Both the position numbers and the translations under genes were made by a program. DNA of 64,000 nt from Natrinema sp046097095 (lineage in GTDB: Archaea; Halobacteriota; Halobacteria; Halobacteriales; Natrialbaceae), in the NCBI RefSeq assembly GCF_046097095.1, contig NZ_CP175700.1:54291-118290 (forward strand), written 5' to 3'. Below are positions 1 through 10,300 of the stretch, piece by piece. Under the pieces are notes generated by a model, which did no database searches, was not told where the DNA came from, and worked only from the letters and a program-made list of their open reading frames with translations. Position 1 is the first letter of the stretch. Each line of letters opens with the position of its first letter.

Positions 1-155
1 GGTGGTGAGAGAACGCGTGGGACGGTGATGTCTTTCACCGCGTCGATGAGGTCGTTGATACTGGCCGGTTCGTCTATTGGGGCGAGTTCGGTCTGTTCTT
101 CGAGGGCCTGGAGTGTTTTCTGGCGTCCGGCGCTGATTCCGAGCGGTGTATCCAT
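1..155 (-). CDS. Hypothetical protein, N-terminal part only
   Basis: The first 51 codons of a gene that runs off the left edge. It begins MDTPLGISAGRQ and is fairly acidic, as expected for a haloarchaeal cytosolic protein. The ATG at 153-155 is preceded by a GGAGG ribosome binding site (minus strand, about 166-170) and lies 3 nt after the stop of the 30-residue gene upstream, so the two are probably cotranscribed. An in-frame stop just upstream excludes an earlier start. I do not recognise the family from this fragment. Confidence 0.6.
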   Translation of the reverse strand, partial: MDTPLGISAGRQKTLQALEEQTELAPIDEPASINDLIDAVKDITVPRVLSP

Positions 156-158
156 GGC

Positions 159-251
159 TCAGGTCCCTCCAGATAGCCAGATTTGGGGATCGAGATCTGC
201 GGGATTCATAGTGATTTTGTCAATAGGTGATGCGTCTGCAAACTCCGACAT
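159..251 (-). CDS. Small acidic protein, 30 aa
   Basis: A 30-codon reading frame starting MSEFADASPI and ending in LSGGT. Support comes from context: a strong TATA element (minus strand, 272-283) lies about 27 bp before the ATG, the spacing of a haloarchaeal leaderless transcript, and the stop falls 3 nt before the next start, so it is the first gene of a two-gene unit. The ribosome binding site of the next gene lies inside its last codons, which suggests translational coupling. Function unknown; it could be a leader peptide. Confidence 0.5.
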   Translation of the reverse strand: MSEFADASPIDKITMNPADLDPQIWLSGGT

Positions 252-271
252 TGTCACTGTATGATCCTTGT

Positions 272-283
272 TGATATATAAAT
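272..283 (-). promoter_or_regulatory. TATA-box promoter of the left-edge operon
   Basis: The minus strand reads GATTTATATATC, centred about 27 bp upstream of the ATG at 251, matching the archaeal TATA-to-start distance for a leaderless mRNA. The stretch 284-432 to its right holds no gene that I can support. Confidence 0.6.
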
Positions 284-432
284 CCTATTCGCTGTTATGG
301 CCAAGAGGTTCAATAGACGCTGCGTTGGTCGTAATCGGGATACTCTGAATACACGTGCCTCATGAGCTCTGAATGTAGCTGTACAGGTCTACAGGTTTGG
401 ACGTAGCTGCCGATCAGATGATCTGACCTTCT

Positions 433-1170
433 TTAGACAGTTATCGCTAGTTCATCGATTATCTCCTTCTGGTCACTGTCGGGGATTTCGGAAACGGGCA
501 TGTTCTTCTGAGACAGATTTGTAGGTTCGATTTTCCAGCATCGATTCACCTGAATTCGAAGCGTATCTCCCTGAAGCACATATCCTGGAAGTCCATTCAA
601 CACGAAGTTGATGACACACATCTTCGCACAGTCTGGATCAATATCCCATCCAACGTAGATAGTTGGACAGTCTCCTCGTATATTTTGAAGACGATCTGCA
701 CTCTTCAACAGAAGGCTTCCGCTTCCGCACCCACTGAGATCACCGATAAGAAGCGGATCGTCAGGCGAAGCATCGCAGATTTTGTCCTCATCTGGGAACG
801 TTATTTCAGACATTGTACCACTAACTGAGCCAGGTGTGAAGTGTTGTGCAAAGTTATCTGAGGAAGTTGAGTAATATTCATAAATAGCACCAAGAACATC
901 TTCATTAGTTTTCTCTAACCCAACGGCAAGCCCGCTAAGGGCTTTTGCATGGAGTTGAAGAAGGTCCTTCACGGTGGCCATGTCGTGGCCATCAGTACGA
1001 TATCGTTCAACTCGAGTCGAGTATTGCCGTTCATCACCGGAGAAGCTTGAAATAGTCAGGTCGAGGAAATCAGAGAAAACCTGATAGGACGAATCACCAG
1101 TCCTCGCAGAAATCTCGTTCAAAGGATTGGTCACCTTCTCACGGATTCCCGGCTTGATTTGAGAACTCAT
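433..1170 (-). CDS. N-6 adenine DNA methylase-like protein
   Basis: A 245-residue protein of the type I HsdM-like N6-methylase fold. The region FAQHFTPGSVSGTMSEI matches the conserved FYTP segment before the AdoMet site, GCGSGSLLL is motif I, and GWDIDPDCAKMCVINF is the following strand-helix. The catalytic NPP(Y/F) motif is absent: the chain ends soon after GDTLRIQ. Related short haloarchaeal plasmid proteins also look like this, so it may bind AdoMet or DNA without methylating, or it may be a decayed gene. ATG 1168-1170 was chosen because AGGTGG lies 5 nt before it. The broken DUF262 gene upstream suggests a former restriction-type locus. Confidence 0.7.
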   Translation of the reverse strand: MSSQIKPGIREKVTNPLNEISARTGDSSYQVFSDFLDLTISSFSGDERQYSTRVERYRTDGHDMATVKDLLQLHAKALSGLAVGLEKTNEDVLGAIYEYYSTSSDNFAQHFTPGSVSGTMSEITFPDEDKICDASPDDPLLIGDLSGCGSGSLLLKSADRLQNIRGDCPTIYVGWDIDPDCAKMCVINFVLNGLPGYVLQGDTLRIQVNRCWKIEPTNLSQKNMPVSEIPDSDQKEIIDELAITV

Positions 1171-1227
1171 GATTCCACCTGAAGCTCGATTCCAAGCCAT
1201 TCCAGCCGAGTCACAACCGAATTCGTT

Positions 1228-1287
1228 CTACTGATTTGGTCGCCGAAGCTCGTCTTGGAGATGTCTCTCGTAACCATTTCCGATCAT
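1228..1287 (-). CDS. 19-codon frame ahead of the methylase
   Basis: ATG at 1285-1287 opens a frame MIGNGYERHLQDELRRPNQ that ends in TAG. It is in the same frame as the methylase gene 58 bp downstream and starts about 20 nt after a T-tract/hairpin element at 1307-1336. It could be a leader peptide, or the true N-terminus of the methylase separated by a nonsense mutation. I cannot decide between these from the sequence. Confidence 0.3.
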   Translation of the reverse strand: MIGNGYERHLQDELRRPNQ

Positions 1288-1306
1288 CACGAGGCAATTC
1301 TGAGTA

Positions 1307-1336
1307 GCCCCGCACCCTTCAGGGGCAAATAAAAAA
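1307..1336 (-). promoter_or_regulatory. T-tract/hairpin element, copy 1
   Basis: On the minus strand a T-rich run is followed by stem GCCCC / GGGGC with loop TGAAGGGTGC. It belongs to a family of about ten elements that share a T-run, a stem of variable sequence and a purine-rich loop (see findings). It lies 20 nt before the 19-codon frame and about 137 nt before the methylase start. Confidence 0.5.
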
Positions 1337-1400
1337 TACCGCTGCTAACGCTCCGTCAGTTGTAGATATTCTCCAAGCAAAACTCCGCCAACAACACTGA

Positions 1401-2313
1401 CTACGGTTCGACCGCCGACACGGCGTATTTCTCCTTGAGCGCCTCTTTCATAGCAGCTTCTCGTCGCTCGACGAATTCTTGGAAGTTTTCTAGCGTCGGG
1501 GTGACGCCCTCGGGGTAGCGGTTCACGGTGCGATAATGATCCGCTTCGGCCTCACCAAGCCCGTTGAGCCATTCTTCAGGGAGTGTGTCGCCCTTCCGAC
1601 GGTTCTCTGCAGCGTCGAGGAGCTGAAGGTTACCAATGCGGTGGATCTTGTCCGTCACTTTCGGGACCCACCGTTCGGATATCATCAGCACATGCTTGCG
1701 GATAGATATGATCTACGCTGAGTCGCTCAATATCAAGATCAGCGTGCCCTTCATCAAGTAGTGCGAGGATTGCCGCGACGCCTTTGTGGGTGAACGTATC
1801 ACCATCGCTCGCCGCATTGTCGTAGCGTGCGTTCTCGACGGCTTTGTCGACGTGTTCGGCGGTGAGGTGGAGGTCCAGATCATCAAGCAACTGGTCACCT
1901 GGGAAGGTCTCAAAACCGTCTTCCGGCCGAAGGTCGGACAGTGATTTAGCCATAGATCGGGCTTGTGAGCCGGTTAACGCATTGAGCAGTTGGGCCTTGG
2001 CAACAAAGCGGAACGCCGCTCGTTCGTTCGCTTCGTTGACCTCGGCATCAGGATTCTCATAGTAGAATTTCGCCAAGAGGGCGACGAGAAGTATACTCGG
2101 CATCGACTTCGGCGCCAGTCCGACGTTACCGACCGTTTGAAAGCCTCTGTCGATGGCCGTTTCGAAGCGGCCGTGTGGGTTCCCCATGTCGTCGGGGGCA
2201 ATCCACTTGTTGCGCATAGCCTTCACCTCATCATCTTTCGAGAATGCTTCGACCGTAGTCTGAAGGAGATCTTCGTTAACCAGATAAATCAAGCAGCGGG
2301 TGAGGAACTGTCT
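1401..2313 (-). pseudogene. Broken DUF262/GmrSD-type nuclease, C-terminal half
   Basis: Two overlapping minus-strand frames together give a DUF262/DUF1524-type C-terminal region. The upstream frame (to 2313) carries helical sequence and the His-Asp nuclease start VDHIYPQ. The downstream frame (from about 1691) continues with IGNLQLLDAAENRRKG, the conserved second part of the same His-Me finger domain. The break is near 1685-1695, just after VDHIYPQA. The reading frame runs back to a TAG at 2314 with protein-like sequence up to it, and the N-terminal ParB-like DUF262 domain is missing. So the gene is truncated as well as frameshifted. Family members are modification-dependent restriction enzymes or relatives. 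Confidence 0.7.
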
Positions 2314-2432
2314 CTATTGTCTCACCGTGAGAGAGATTGGGCGAGAATTAGGTGAACGCTTGCAGCATCGTAAAATACCGAGATCATCAAATAATTTCAG
2401 CCTCTATCGGTCCAGAAGTGGCTATATAGTAG

Positions 2433-4139
2433 TTAGCAGATGAGGAGGAACAGCCAGTAGGGAATGTAACAGAGGTTGACCCCGTCCCGCTCAACAACAA
2501 GTGAACCCGACTGCGTCACTTCCTTTGGCAGGCTATCCGCAATGATGAACCTGTAGGGAGCTTCGTAATCGAGATCGAGAACCTCCTCTCCGCCGGGTAT
2601 TGGATGCTTCCCGACAGTCGGATCGAATTCGACTGCGATTTCATCAGCATTCCCTGCGTGTGGATGATAGGAGAGAACAAACGGGACAACAACTCCATCC
2701 TCATTGTGAAGGATGTAGTCGACAGTCCCCGACTCAGTCTCGAAGTATTCCACCTGAGGGTCCTCGTCGCCTGAGCCCCCAACCCTCCACGCCAGTCGTT
2801 TCGCATGGTCAAATGCGACGGTCCGAGCTAGTTTGTACTCGAACTCGTGATTGAGTGACCGGGTCTTCTCGTATGTCTTGAATCCGTGGTGCTCCTGACG
2901 TTGGGACAGAAGTACAACGTGGCGCGGATTCCGGAGGTAGAGTCGTGTACGGCGGTGGCGTTGAAGTGAGAAGTCGTGGGATTCCGAAACGGAGAGTCCG
3001 TCATCCAGCACGGATAGATACGAATCGATAGTCCGCCGATCGACTTCCAGCTGGTCACTGATGTCCGTATATCGAAGCTCGTTCCCAGCTTGGCTCGCAG
3101 CTAATGAAGCGATTCGATGGAGGTTCTCAGGTCGTTGAATCGATTCATACTCTGCGAGTTCCTTGTAGAGATACAGGAGCAGATGTGATCGGATGAGTTC
3201 GTTTTTGACCGGGGTTTCCGTAGCACGTAGGAATATTCCACCTTTCTGCAGGTACTCACGAGCGGCCTCATACAGGCCATCTCGCTCAACGTCTGAGAAG
3301 GCTTCAAAGTAAAGCTGATTCAACGACGCGACCGCGTCATCCAAGTTTTCCGATTCAGACAAATTACTCCGGACATCCTTTATCAGTGCTTCACCGTCCA
3401 TACTCCTCGTTTGATGGGACTCCACGCGAAGAGCAAAATCAGGGTCCGTCTCGAGTAACGCAGAGTCATCATACGCTCCCTGCTTGATGGTGTCTACAAA
3501 CTTCATCGGCAACATCGCACGAGGATAATTGATCTTGGGCTCGCTCGAAGCCGAGATACCACTCAGGTCGACCTGCGATTCTACAATACCAGTCAGCAGT
3601 AGATAGGTATCATCATCTACAAGGTCGAGAAGGGCACTTTGTTGATCTTCCTCGAGTCGCAGAGCCCCGATATCGTCGAGGATGATGTACTTGCGACCTC
3701 GACGTGGAGCGACGTGAGAACGGAAATAGTCGATAACGTTTTCCAGTTTTTCCACAGCGCTGCTTGAAGGTTCGAGATGGTAGAGAGAATCCTCAAGAGG
3801 GACATAGAGGATCTGGCGTGGATCAACGGAGCCGACGATATCTAAATCACGATGGCCGGGAGAGAAGTCAACGGTGTCTGAATCAAGAATTGCAGCGATG
3901 AATTGCTGAAGAAGCGTCGTTTTGCCGATTCCGGTTGGTCCGTAAATGGGATACACGAGACTCTCAGTACCGTCTTCTCGCTCGTCATCAATGGACTGCA
4001 GTACTTTGAGTAAGTCTGATCGCGGGTCTAGAGAAGCGGTTTGTTCTAACTCAGATAGTGAACTATTGCCTGTATCCCACCATTCGTTATGCCATTCAGC
4101 GTCTGCGATGAAATCAGAACCGTCAGATGGGTCTGTCAT
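2433..4139 (-). CDS. AAA-family ATPase with DUF4143-like C-terminus
   Basis: A 568-residue protein. The N-terminal half is a P-loop ATPase: Walker A is GPTGIGKTTL and Walker B is KYIILDDIG, followed by a sensor strand YLLLTGIV. After a helical region comes a winged-helix-like segment (ELRYTDISDQLEVDRRTI), then a C-terminal domain with the layout of DUF4143 nuclease-fold proteins (FEYKLARTVAFDHAKRL, then VEYFETESGTVDYIL). Such ATPases are common in archaea with unclear roles. ATG 4137-4139 was chosen because a TATA element sits about 26 bp upstream, giving a leaderless start; the frame upstream of it is basic and unlike a halophilic protein. It diverges from the AddAB-like operon. Confidence 0.7.
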   Translation of the reverse strand: MTDPSDGSDFIADAEWHNEWWDTGNSSLSELEQTASLDPRSDLLKVLQSIDDEREDGTESLVYPIYGPTGIGKTTLLQQFIAAILDSDTVDFSPGHRDLDIVGSVDPRQILYVPLEDSLYHLEPSSSAVEKLENVIDYFRSHVAPRRGRKYIILDDIGALRLEEDQQSALLDLVDDDTYLLLTGIVESQVDLSGISASSEPKINYPRAMLPMKFVDTIKQGAYDDSALLETDPDFALRVESHQTRSMDGEALIKDVRSNLSESENLDDAVASLNQLYFEAFSDVERDGLYEAAREYLQKGGIFLRATETPVKNELIRSHLLLYLYKELAEYESIQRPENLHRIASLAASQAGNELRYTDISDQLEVDRRTIDSYLSVLDDGLSVSESHDFSLQRHRRTRLYLRNPRHVVLLSQRQEHHGFKTYEKTRSLNHEFEYKLARTVAFDHAKRLAWRVGGSGDEDPQVEYFETESGTVDYILHNEDGVVVPFVLSYHPHAGNADEIAVEFDPTVGKHPIPGGEEVLDLDYEAPYRFIIADSLPKEVTQSGSLVVERDGVNLCYIPYWLFLLIC

Positions 4140-4159
4140 AGAGGAACTTGACCCCGGCA

Positions 4160-4170
4160 TAGTATAAATA
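4160..4170 (-). promoter_or_regulatory. TATA-box promoter of the AAA ATPase gene
   Basis: The minus strand carries ATTTATACT, centred near 4165 and about 26 bp from the ATG at 4139. The rest of the 240-bp divergent region (to 4381) must hold the promoter of the rightward operon, but no single box stands out. Confidence 0.55.
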
Positions 4171-4381
4171 TGTAGCATCCTGATGAGGCAAATTTCAGTT
4201 TTAGCGTAGCACCAACGTTCTTGTAGGTGGGCTGTGAGGACCCTCAATATGATATGTCCCCGTTTGGCTAGATTCGTTTTCGACTTACCCTGCAAATCAG
4301 CAGCAGGCTCTCAGTCAAGGAGATTCTGGCCCAGACTCCGATCCACGGAGGAACAACTGGTGGCTTCGGGGGACGATAAGC

Positions 4382-6445
4382 GTGTCTGAGGTCCAGCATT
4401 TCGATGGGGCGCTCATTACTGTTCCATTCGGCACTGGTGAGCCCAGATCAACAGTAACCGAGCAATATCAGTCCCTTCTCAAGGAATATAATCCAGAAGA
4501 CATCCTCGTCATCACTGGATCTCCGACGAGCATGGAGACGTTTCGGGAGGAACTCAAAGACATAGCACCCGGATCAGCTGTCCCACGTGTCACGTCCCTG
4601 GTCGTGCAAGCGACCGACGTCGTGAACCAGACCGATAACCGAGCGATTCTCTCAGATGCAATGCGGCGCGAGCTCGTCCATCGGTTCCTCGAAGAGCAAG
4701 AGTGGGACAGTGAGCATTTCCGGCGTGCAGCCGAACAACTCTCCTTCGTGAGTGATATCGCCCAGCTCATGGAAACTGCCACGTGGCAGGACGTTTCCTT
4801 CGAGAAGACATCAGAGCTAGTTGAAGTTGCGGAACTCGTCGAAGCGTTCCACGAATGGCTCGACGACCATAACCACCTAGAACGGGGCCAGCTAATCACT
4901 GAGGCGAATGCGGCGCTGTCGGAGACCGAGGAACGAGACGACGTAGTCGATGCCGAGGCAGTCCTCGCCGTCGAGTTTGAGGAGTTCCTGCCGCTTGACC
5001 GTCGCTATCTTGCTACTGTGGCGGATGGGTTGGAACTCGTATGTGTAGCAGAAGAGAACGCGAGTGTTCGGCGTACATGGATCGAGCCAGGACCAATTAC
5101 TGACTACGTCTCATTTTCGAGGACAGAGTCTACTGCAAGGACAGCACCCCCATCTCGACCGGCTGCGACGGGTGCGTACCTGGCGACTGAAACCGTTCAC
5201 GAAGATCCCGAGGCGGGGGAGGTGAACGTCATCCCGACAGAGACCGCCGACGAACAGATCAAGAAAGTCGCTGATGAAATCGAGCGGCTTCGAGATAGAG
5301 AGAACTGGGATTACGAGGATTTCGCCGTCGCACTGAAGCAGAGCGGTTCCGCAGTAATCGAGACGCTTCGTGCCTTCCAGCAAACAGGGGTTCCGACAGA
5401 GTCCACGACTGTCACGGGGTTCGGCGATGATCCCGCTATTCGAGAGCTACTGCAGGTTGTTCGCTATCTGGCGGCCGATGATGACGATGCTCGAACAGAG
5501 CTGCTGGAAGCCTCGGTTTTAGACGAATCGATTCTGGCCTCTATCGAGCAGATGGAGGGCCTCTCGAGTCCGCTCAGACGGTGGGCGACCGAGTCAAACA
5601 TGAAGGTTCGAATCGCTGAGGAGACGTCTCCACTGAACGTTCGTGCCCAATTCGGGAACGTTCAGCGGGCGTTCGCGATGGCGGAGTTCGTAGAAGACAC
5701 GCCGTTCATCGAAACGACCTGGGAGTCGTTCGCGACGATGCTTGAACGCGCCCACGAGTATGCCCCTCAACAGAACCAAACAAGTTCGACCGAACTTGAC
5801 GGAGGTGTCCGAGTCGATCACTTACAGGCGATCAAAAACGGGTCCTTCCGAGCAGTCTTCTTGCTGGACATCGTCGACGAAGAGTACCCTGGATCACCTT
5901 CCCTGACTCGGTTGTTCCCCCAAGAACGCCTCTCAGAGATGCCGGACTATCCGGGCGTAACACAGGTCGACGCAGAAGATGTCACCAACACCTTCCCGAC
6001 CTCCTCGACAGCGTCAAGCCGCCCGTTCCGACGATACCATGCAGAGCATGCACGGCGGCGGCTCGCCATCGGAGCAACTGCTGCTGGCGATCGCCTGTAC
6101 TTCTGTCTGTACAATCACAAAGACACCGCACTGGAAGAACGTGCTCAGCCGTCGCGGTTTATCACGGACGCGTATCGGCAGTTGCCGTGGGTAAAAGAGG
6201 CGACAGAATCAGAGATCAGGAGCGAGCGAAGAGCGGAAGAATATCTGCTCTCTCGGGTCGACAACGCTCTCGCTGACGTTCGTCGCTCTCACAGCCAAGA
6301 CGTGACGGTCTCTCTCGACGAGGTCGAAGCCGAGCTTTCGGAGATTCAGCACCTCCTCAGTGAAAGCGGGAACCGCGGCGAGCAGCTTCGTGATGCACTG
6401 CAAGCACGTATCGAATTTGCTGCCGGAGGGGTTCGACGTGACTGA
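4382..6445 (+). CDS. AddB/RecC-like helicase-fold subunit (nuclease domain split off)
   Basis: A 687-residue protein with the layout of AddB-type subunits of RecBCD/AddAB end-resection machines. The usual Walker A lysine loop near the N-terminus is degenerate (VPFGTGEPRSTV), so it is probably not an active helicase. The middle carries a UvrD-C-like stretch (EQIKKVADEIERLRD, then DPAIRELLQVVRYL), and near residue 480 the segment VDHLQAIKNGSFRAVFLLD corresponds to motif V. AddB proteins end in a nuclease domain; here that domain is a separate gene whose GTG start overlaps this stop by 8 bp. A GTG start with a purine-rich site gggggac 8 nt upstream was used. It heads a three-gene operon. Confidence 0.65.
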   Translation: MSEVQHFDGALITVPFGTGEPRSTVTEQYQSLLKEYNPEDILVITGSPTSMETFREELKDIAPGSAVPRVTSLVVQATDVVNQTDNRAILSDAMRRELVHRFLEEQEWDSEHFRRAAEQLSFVSDIAQLMETATWQDVSFEKTSELVEVAELVEAFHEWLDDHNHLERGQLITEANAALSETEERDDVVDAEAVLAVEFEEFLPLDRRYLATVADGLELVCVAEENASVRRTWIEPGPITDYVSFSRTESTARTAPPSRPAATGAYLATETVHEDPEAGEVNVIPTETADEQIKKVADEIERLRDRENWDYEDFAVALKQSGSAVIETLRAFQQTGVPTESTTVTGFGDDPAIRELLQVVRYLAADDDDARTELLEASVLDESILASIEQMEGLSSPLRRWATESNMKVRIAEETSPLNVRAQFGNVQRAFAMAEFVEDTPFIETTWESFATMLERAHEYAPQQNQTSSTELDGGVRVDHLQAIKNGSFRAVFLLDIVDEEYPGSPSLTRLFPQERLSEMPDYPGVTQVDAEDVTNTFPTSSTASSRPFRRYHAEHARRRLAIGATAAGDRLYFCLYNHKDTALEERAQPSRFITDAYRQLPWVKEATESEIRSERRAEEYLLSRVDNALADVRRSHSQDVTVSLDEVEAELSEIQHLLSESGNRGEQLRDALQARIEFAAGGVRRD

Positions 6446-7346
6446 CGTTACCTTCCTCTCGCCGTCGCGTCTCGCGACCTACGCGGACTGCCAGCGGAAG
6501 TTCGATTATGAGTACGTTCAGAAGGTCAACGCCCCAGAGAAGACACGGTTGTACCTGAACCAGGGGCGGGCCTATCACGGAACGATCGAGGTAGTCTGCG
6601 AAGCAACTAGCCCAGAAGATGACGCCCAGATCATCTACGATCGGGCAGTAGAGGCATTCCCTGAGCAATGGAGAGAACATATCTCTCCGGACGAGTACGC
6701 GTCAAACGCTCACCAGGAATACCAGCGCCTTGAAAATCTAGAGGCAATCAAGACCTTCTTTGACCCTGATGGTGGCCACGGCATCGATCACGCTCGTCAA
6801 TCCGTTGCGACGGAGAAGTGGCTCGATTGCGTCGAGAACGGCCTCGGATTGCGTGGGAGAGCCGATAATATTCTTCGGACGGACGAAGGGATCCACGTCA
6901 TCGATTACAAGCGGAAGCTCAGGGACGTAATTACGTCCAATACTGCTAGCGTCCTTGAGGACCACCTAGACGGAACGGATCACGACCCGAAGAGAGTCAA
7001 GAACGTATTCCAGGCGGCCACATACATCGAGGGCGTCAAACAATCTGACCTCTACGAAGACGGGATGAATATTCGATTCAGTTTCTACGGTCTCCTGAAT
7101 CACACGTCGTTCGAAAGTACACAAGACGGATATGAAATCTCTGTACGAGGCTACCAACGCGATACCACGGACATCTACGAAGAGTATCATGACACGATAT
7201 GGAATCTCCTACAACGTGCACACGACGGGATCACGTGCGGCTCTCACGACCCCGATCCGTTCCCACTCATTCACGATGAGGCCTGTCCCGACTGCAAGTA
7301 CCGAGAGATGTGCACAGAATCTCTCGCAGAGGGGGTGAAGCGATGA
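6438..7346 (+). CDS. PD-(D/E)XK nuclease with Fe-S cysteines, AddB C-terminal type
   Basis: A 302-residue RecB/Cas4-type nuclease. The N-terminal segment SPSRLATYADCQRKFDY supplies the first cysteine, GLRGRADNI and HVIDYKRK supply the Asp...Asp-x-Lys catalytic motif, and CPDCKYREMC near the C-terminus gives three further cysteines, so a 4Fe-4S cluster as in AddB and Cas4 is likely. It corresponds to the C-terminal third of AddB. GTG 6438 lies 7 nt after GGAGGGG and overlaps the previous stop, and the next gene overlaps by ATGA, so all three proteins are probably made together as one complex. Confidence 0.75.
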   Translation: MTDVTFLSPSRLATYADCQRKFDYEYVQKVNAPEKTRLYLNQGRAYHGTIEVVCEATSPEDDAQIIYDRAVEAFPEQWREHISPDEYASNAHQEYQRLENLEAIKTFFDPDGGHGIDHARQSVATEKWLDCVENGLGLRGRADNILRTDEGIHVIDYKRKLRDVITSNTASVLEDHLDGTDHDPKRVKNVFQAATYIEGVKQSDLYEDGMNIRFSFYGLLNHTSFESTQDGYEISVRGYQRDTTDIYEEYHDTIWNLLQRAHDGITCGSHDPDPFPLIHDEACPDCKYREMCTESLAEGVKR

Positions 7347-10300
7347 GCGAGGACGTGCCTGATTGGCTCCCAACCATCGAGGACGATGAGGATCCGAAAC
7401 CACAGCAGCGGACGATCATCGAGTCGGAGCGGTATCCCATGCGGGTCCTCGCAGGTGCGGGGACCGGAAAGACGTTCACGATGGTCCGGAAAATCGAGAA
7501 CCTCATTGACGAACACGGAGTTTCTCCGGATCGGATTCTCGCGTTGACCTTCACCAACAACGCCGCTGATTCGATGCGTGAGAAACTCAATGCAAAACTC
7601 GGACCCGCAGGGTATGACGTCGACGCGTATACGTACCACTCTATCTGTAACGAGATACTGACGGACTATGCCTATGATGCGGGATTAGATCCAGACTTCG
7701 AGATCGCAACGGATGCTGAAAAGTACGTCATCGTGCTCGATGTCCTCGACGAAATCGACTACCGTGCCGTCAAACCCAACGTCTACGGCCCAGATTCATA
7801 CGTGAGCGGCGTCGCATCGGAACTCCTCTCCTTTATCGGGTCGATGAAGCGAAGTGGGATTTCGCCCGCAGAGATCGAGGAGTATCTCGGGTCACCGGAA
7901 CAAGTCTATGAGCTCGATGCTGTGCCAGATCGTGTTGAGGAGATTGCAAGTGACCATCTTGGTGGTCGTTCAGTTTCGACCGTTCTCGACGGCATCCCGG
8001 ATACACGAGCCGACCTCGTCGCAGAACGGGATACCCTCCGCGATGAAGGATTAGAGGCGAGCATCAAAGACTTCCTCGACCGACTCGTTGACCTCTGTGA
8101 CGCACTCGAAGTAGCGTTTGAGGAGCATGAGGCTGGTGAGCGGTCGCTTCCCGAGGATGCACACAAGCTGCCGAAATATCTCCTTGGAGGGTACAGTAGT
8201 GCTCCGAGCGGGATACCAAACGACCTGAAGCTCGAACTGACAGACTACCTCCGAGACGCTCTCGACGAGTGCAAAACTGCCCTGGATTTGAACGCAGGGT
8301 ATGAGGCATACGAGCGAGAGCTCGACCGTCGAAATCTGCTCGACTTCGATGGTCTCGTGGTCAAGACAGTAGAGCTGCTCGAGACTGACGTCGGAGAGGG
8401 TCTGGGCGACCGATGGGACTACGTTTTCTGTGACGAGTTCCAGGACACTGATCGTCTCCAGTTCGACCTCATTACGTCCCTTGTCTCAGAGGATCGCCTA
8501 TTTGTCGTGGGCGATGACGACCAAGCAATCTACGAATGGCGCGGCGCGAACGTCGCGAACATCACTGACGAACTCGACGACGTCTTCGGACCCGATCTCG
8601 AAGACGAACCGCTAGAACAGAACTTCCGGTCACGTCAGCCTATTCTCGACCTCGCAAATGAAGCACTAGAGCGGTTAGCGGATCGGCGGAGTACCAAAAC
8701 GCTCACGCGTGTCGACGAACCCGATTTCGACGGAGACACGGTCGCAGTCGTTGAGGAAGCCGACGACGAAGGCGACCGAGCTGAACAGTTGGTGACTGTC
8801 ACCCGAAATCTTCTGAGTGGCGATGCAGAAGCACTAGACCGGGCGTACGATCCGGGGGAGATAGCACTCCTCGTTCGGAATAATGACCACGCAACCCCAA
8901 TTCTCGAAGGGTTCGACGAGGGAGGAATACCCTATCAGGTTGCGGGAGACCTCTCTACGGAATCAATCGGGGTCGGGACAGTCGTCGCCTATCTAAAGGC
9001 GCTGGCACGTCCCGAAGAAGACGACGTAAGCTGGAACCGGGTACTGACGATGCGTTACCGTCTCACCGATGCTGATCTGCGTCGTGTCAATAGCCACGAT
9101 GACGGTACATATGCTAGGATATGCAACCAACCCCTCGAAGTATTCGATGAGCCCGACCGTATTCAGGAAGTACGAGAACACATTTCTCGCCTTCTCAAAC
9201 TACGTGAAACAGCCTCCCTCAGCCACCTTTACCGGGAACTCAAACGCCTGACCAACATCGATTGGTACCTCAGCGAGCAAGAGCGTCGTGACCTGGCGCA
9301 GCTGGACGAGATTATCGACCAGTATGGAAACGACGCTGTACAGCCCCCACTCACGCCGCAATTCATCGATTCGCTGCAGCATTATGACTCGCTCCTCGAG
9401 GAGAGCGGGTCGGCACCGACAAGTCAGCCAGAGCTGGCCGACGACGCGGTCAACGTCATGACCATTCACAAGAGTAAGGGACTCGACTTTCCCGTGGTTC
9501 TGATGCCCCGGTTGACCGCTGACGAGTGGGAACCAGGGTCACGAACCTACGATACATTCGAGTCAGCACTGTCTGAAGGTCCAGAATCAGTGTTCGACAA
9601 AGATCTCGTCGCTCAAGATGCCAACGAGGCCCGCAGAATACTTCACGTGGGGATCACTCGTGCCGAAGGGATACTCGTACTCCACGGAAGCAGAGAGGAA
9701 GACGACACAGACAACGAAAGGCCCGTACACGATGCTGTCAAGAGTATCCTTCCAGAATCCGTTCCCTGGCGGCCAAGTAACGGTCACCTCCCGATCTGGC
9801 GCGATTTACAGGAGTGTCTTCCATCGAACCATGCTGATTGGACAGCCTCTCTCGCGAGCACAGTAGTTGGGGACGTCTCTGGACAAGTGACGTACGGCTC
9901 TGAGAACCTCTCAGCATCAGACGGACGAGACCGCGTGATCACATTCGGAAACAAGCTCATAGAAGGCTCAATAGAGAGAGAACCTGAGAACCGACGATTT
10001 TTAATTGACGCCCTGACTGGGCCAATGACCCCAAGCCCGGCACTCCAGCACAGTTACACCTCACTCGAGGCCTACGAGGAGTGCCCCCGACAGCACTTCC
10101 TGGACTACGTCGTCAACGGGTTCTCCGACTACCGTGAGAACGGCTATGGCGGAGACGGTATCTCACAGCGGATAGTCGGGCTTCTGTTTCACGATACCGC
10201 AGAAATCGCTGCGAAGGAACAGGCAGCAGAGCGAGCAGAATGGTACGCTATTTGTGAGCGGCTGGCCGGACAACGGCGTGCCACGGATGAATTACCGGTC

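Noticed and set aside
1990..2355. 121-codon plus-strand frame opposite the DUF262 remnant
   Set aside because: The opposite strand shows family sequence, even though it is broken; this frame is a shadow.
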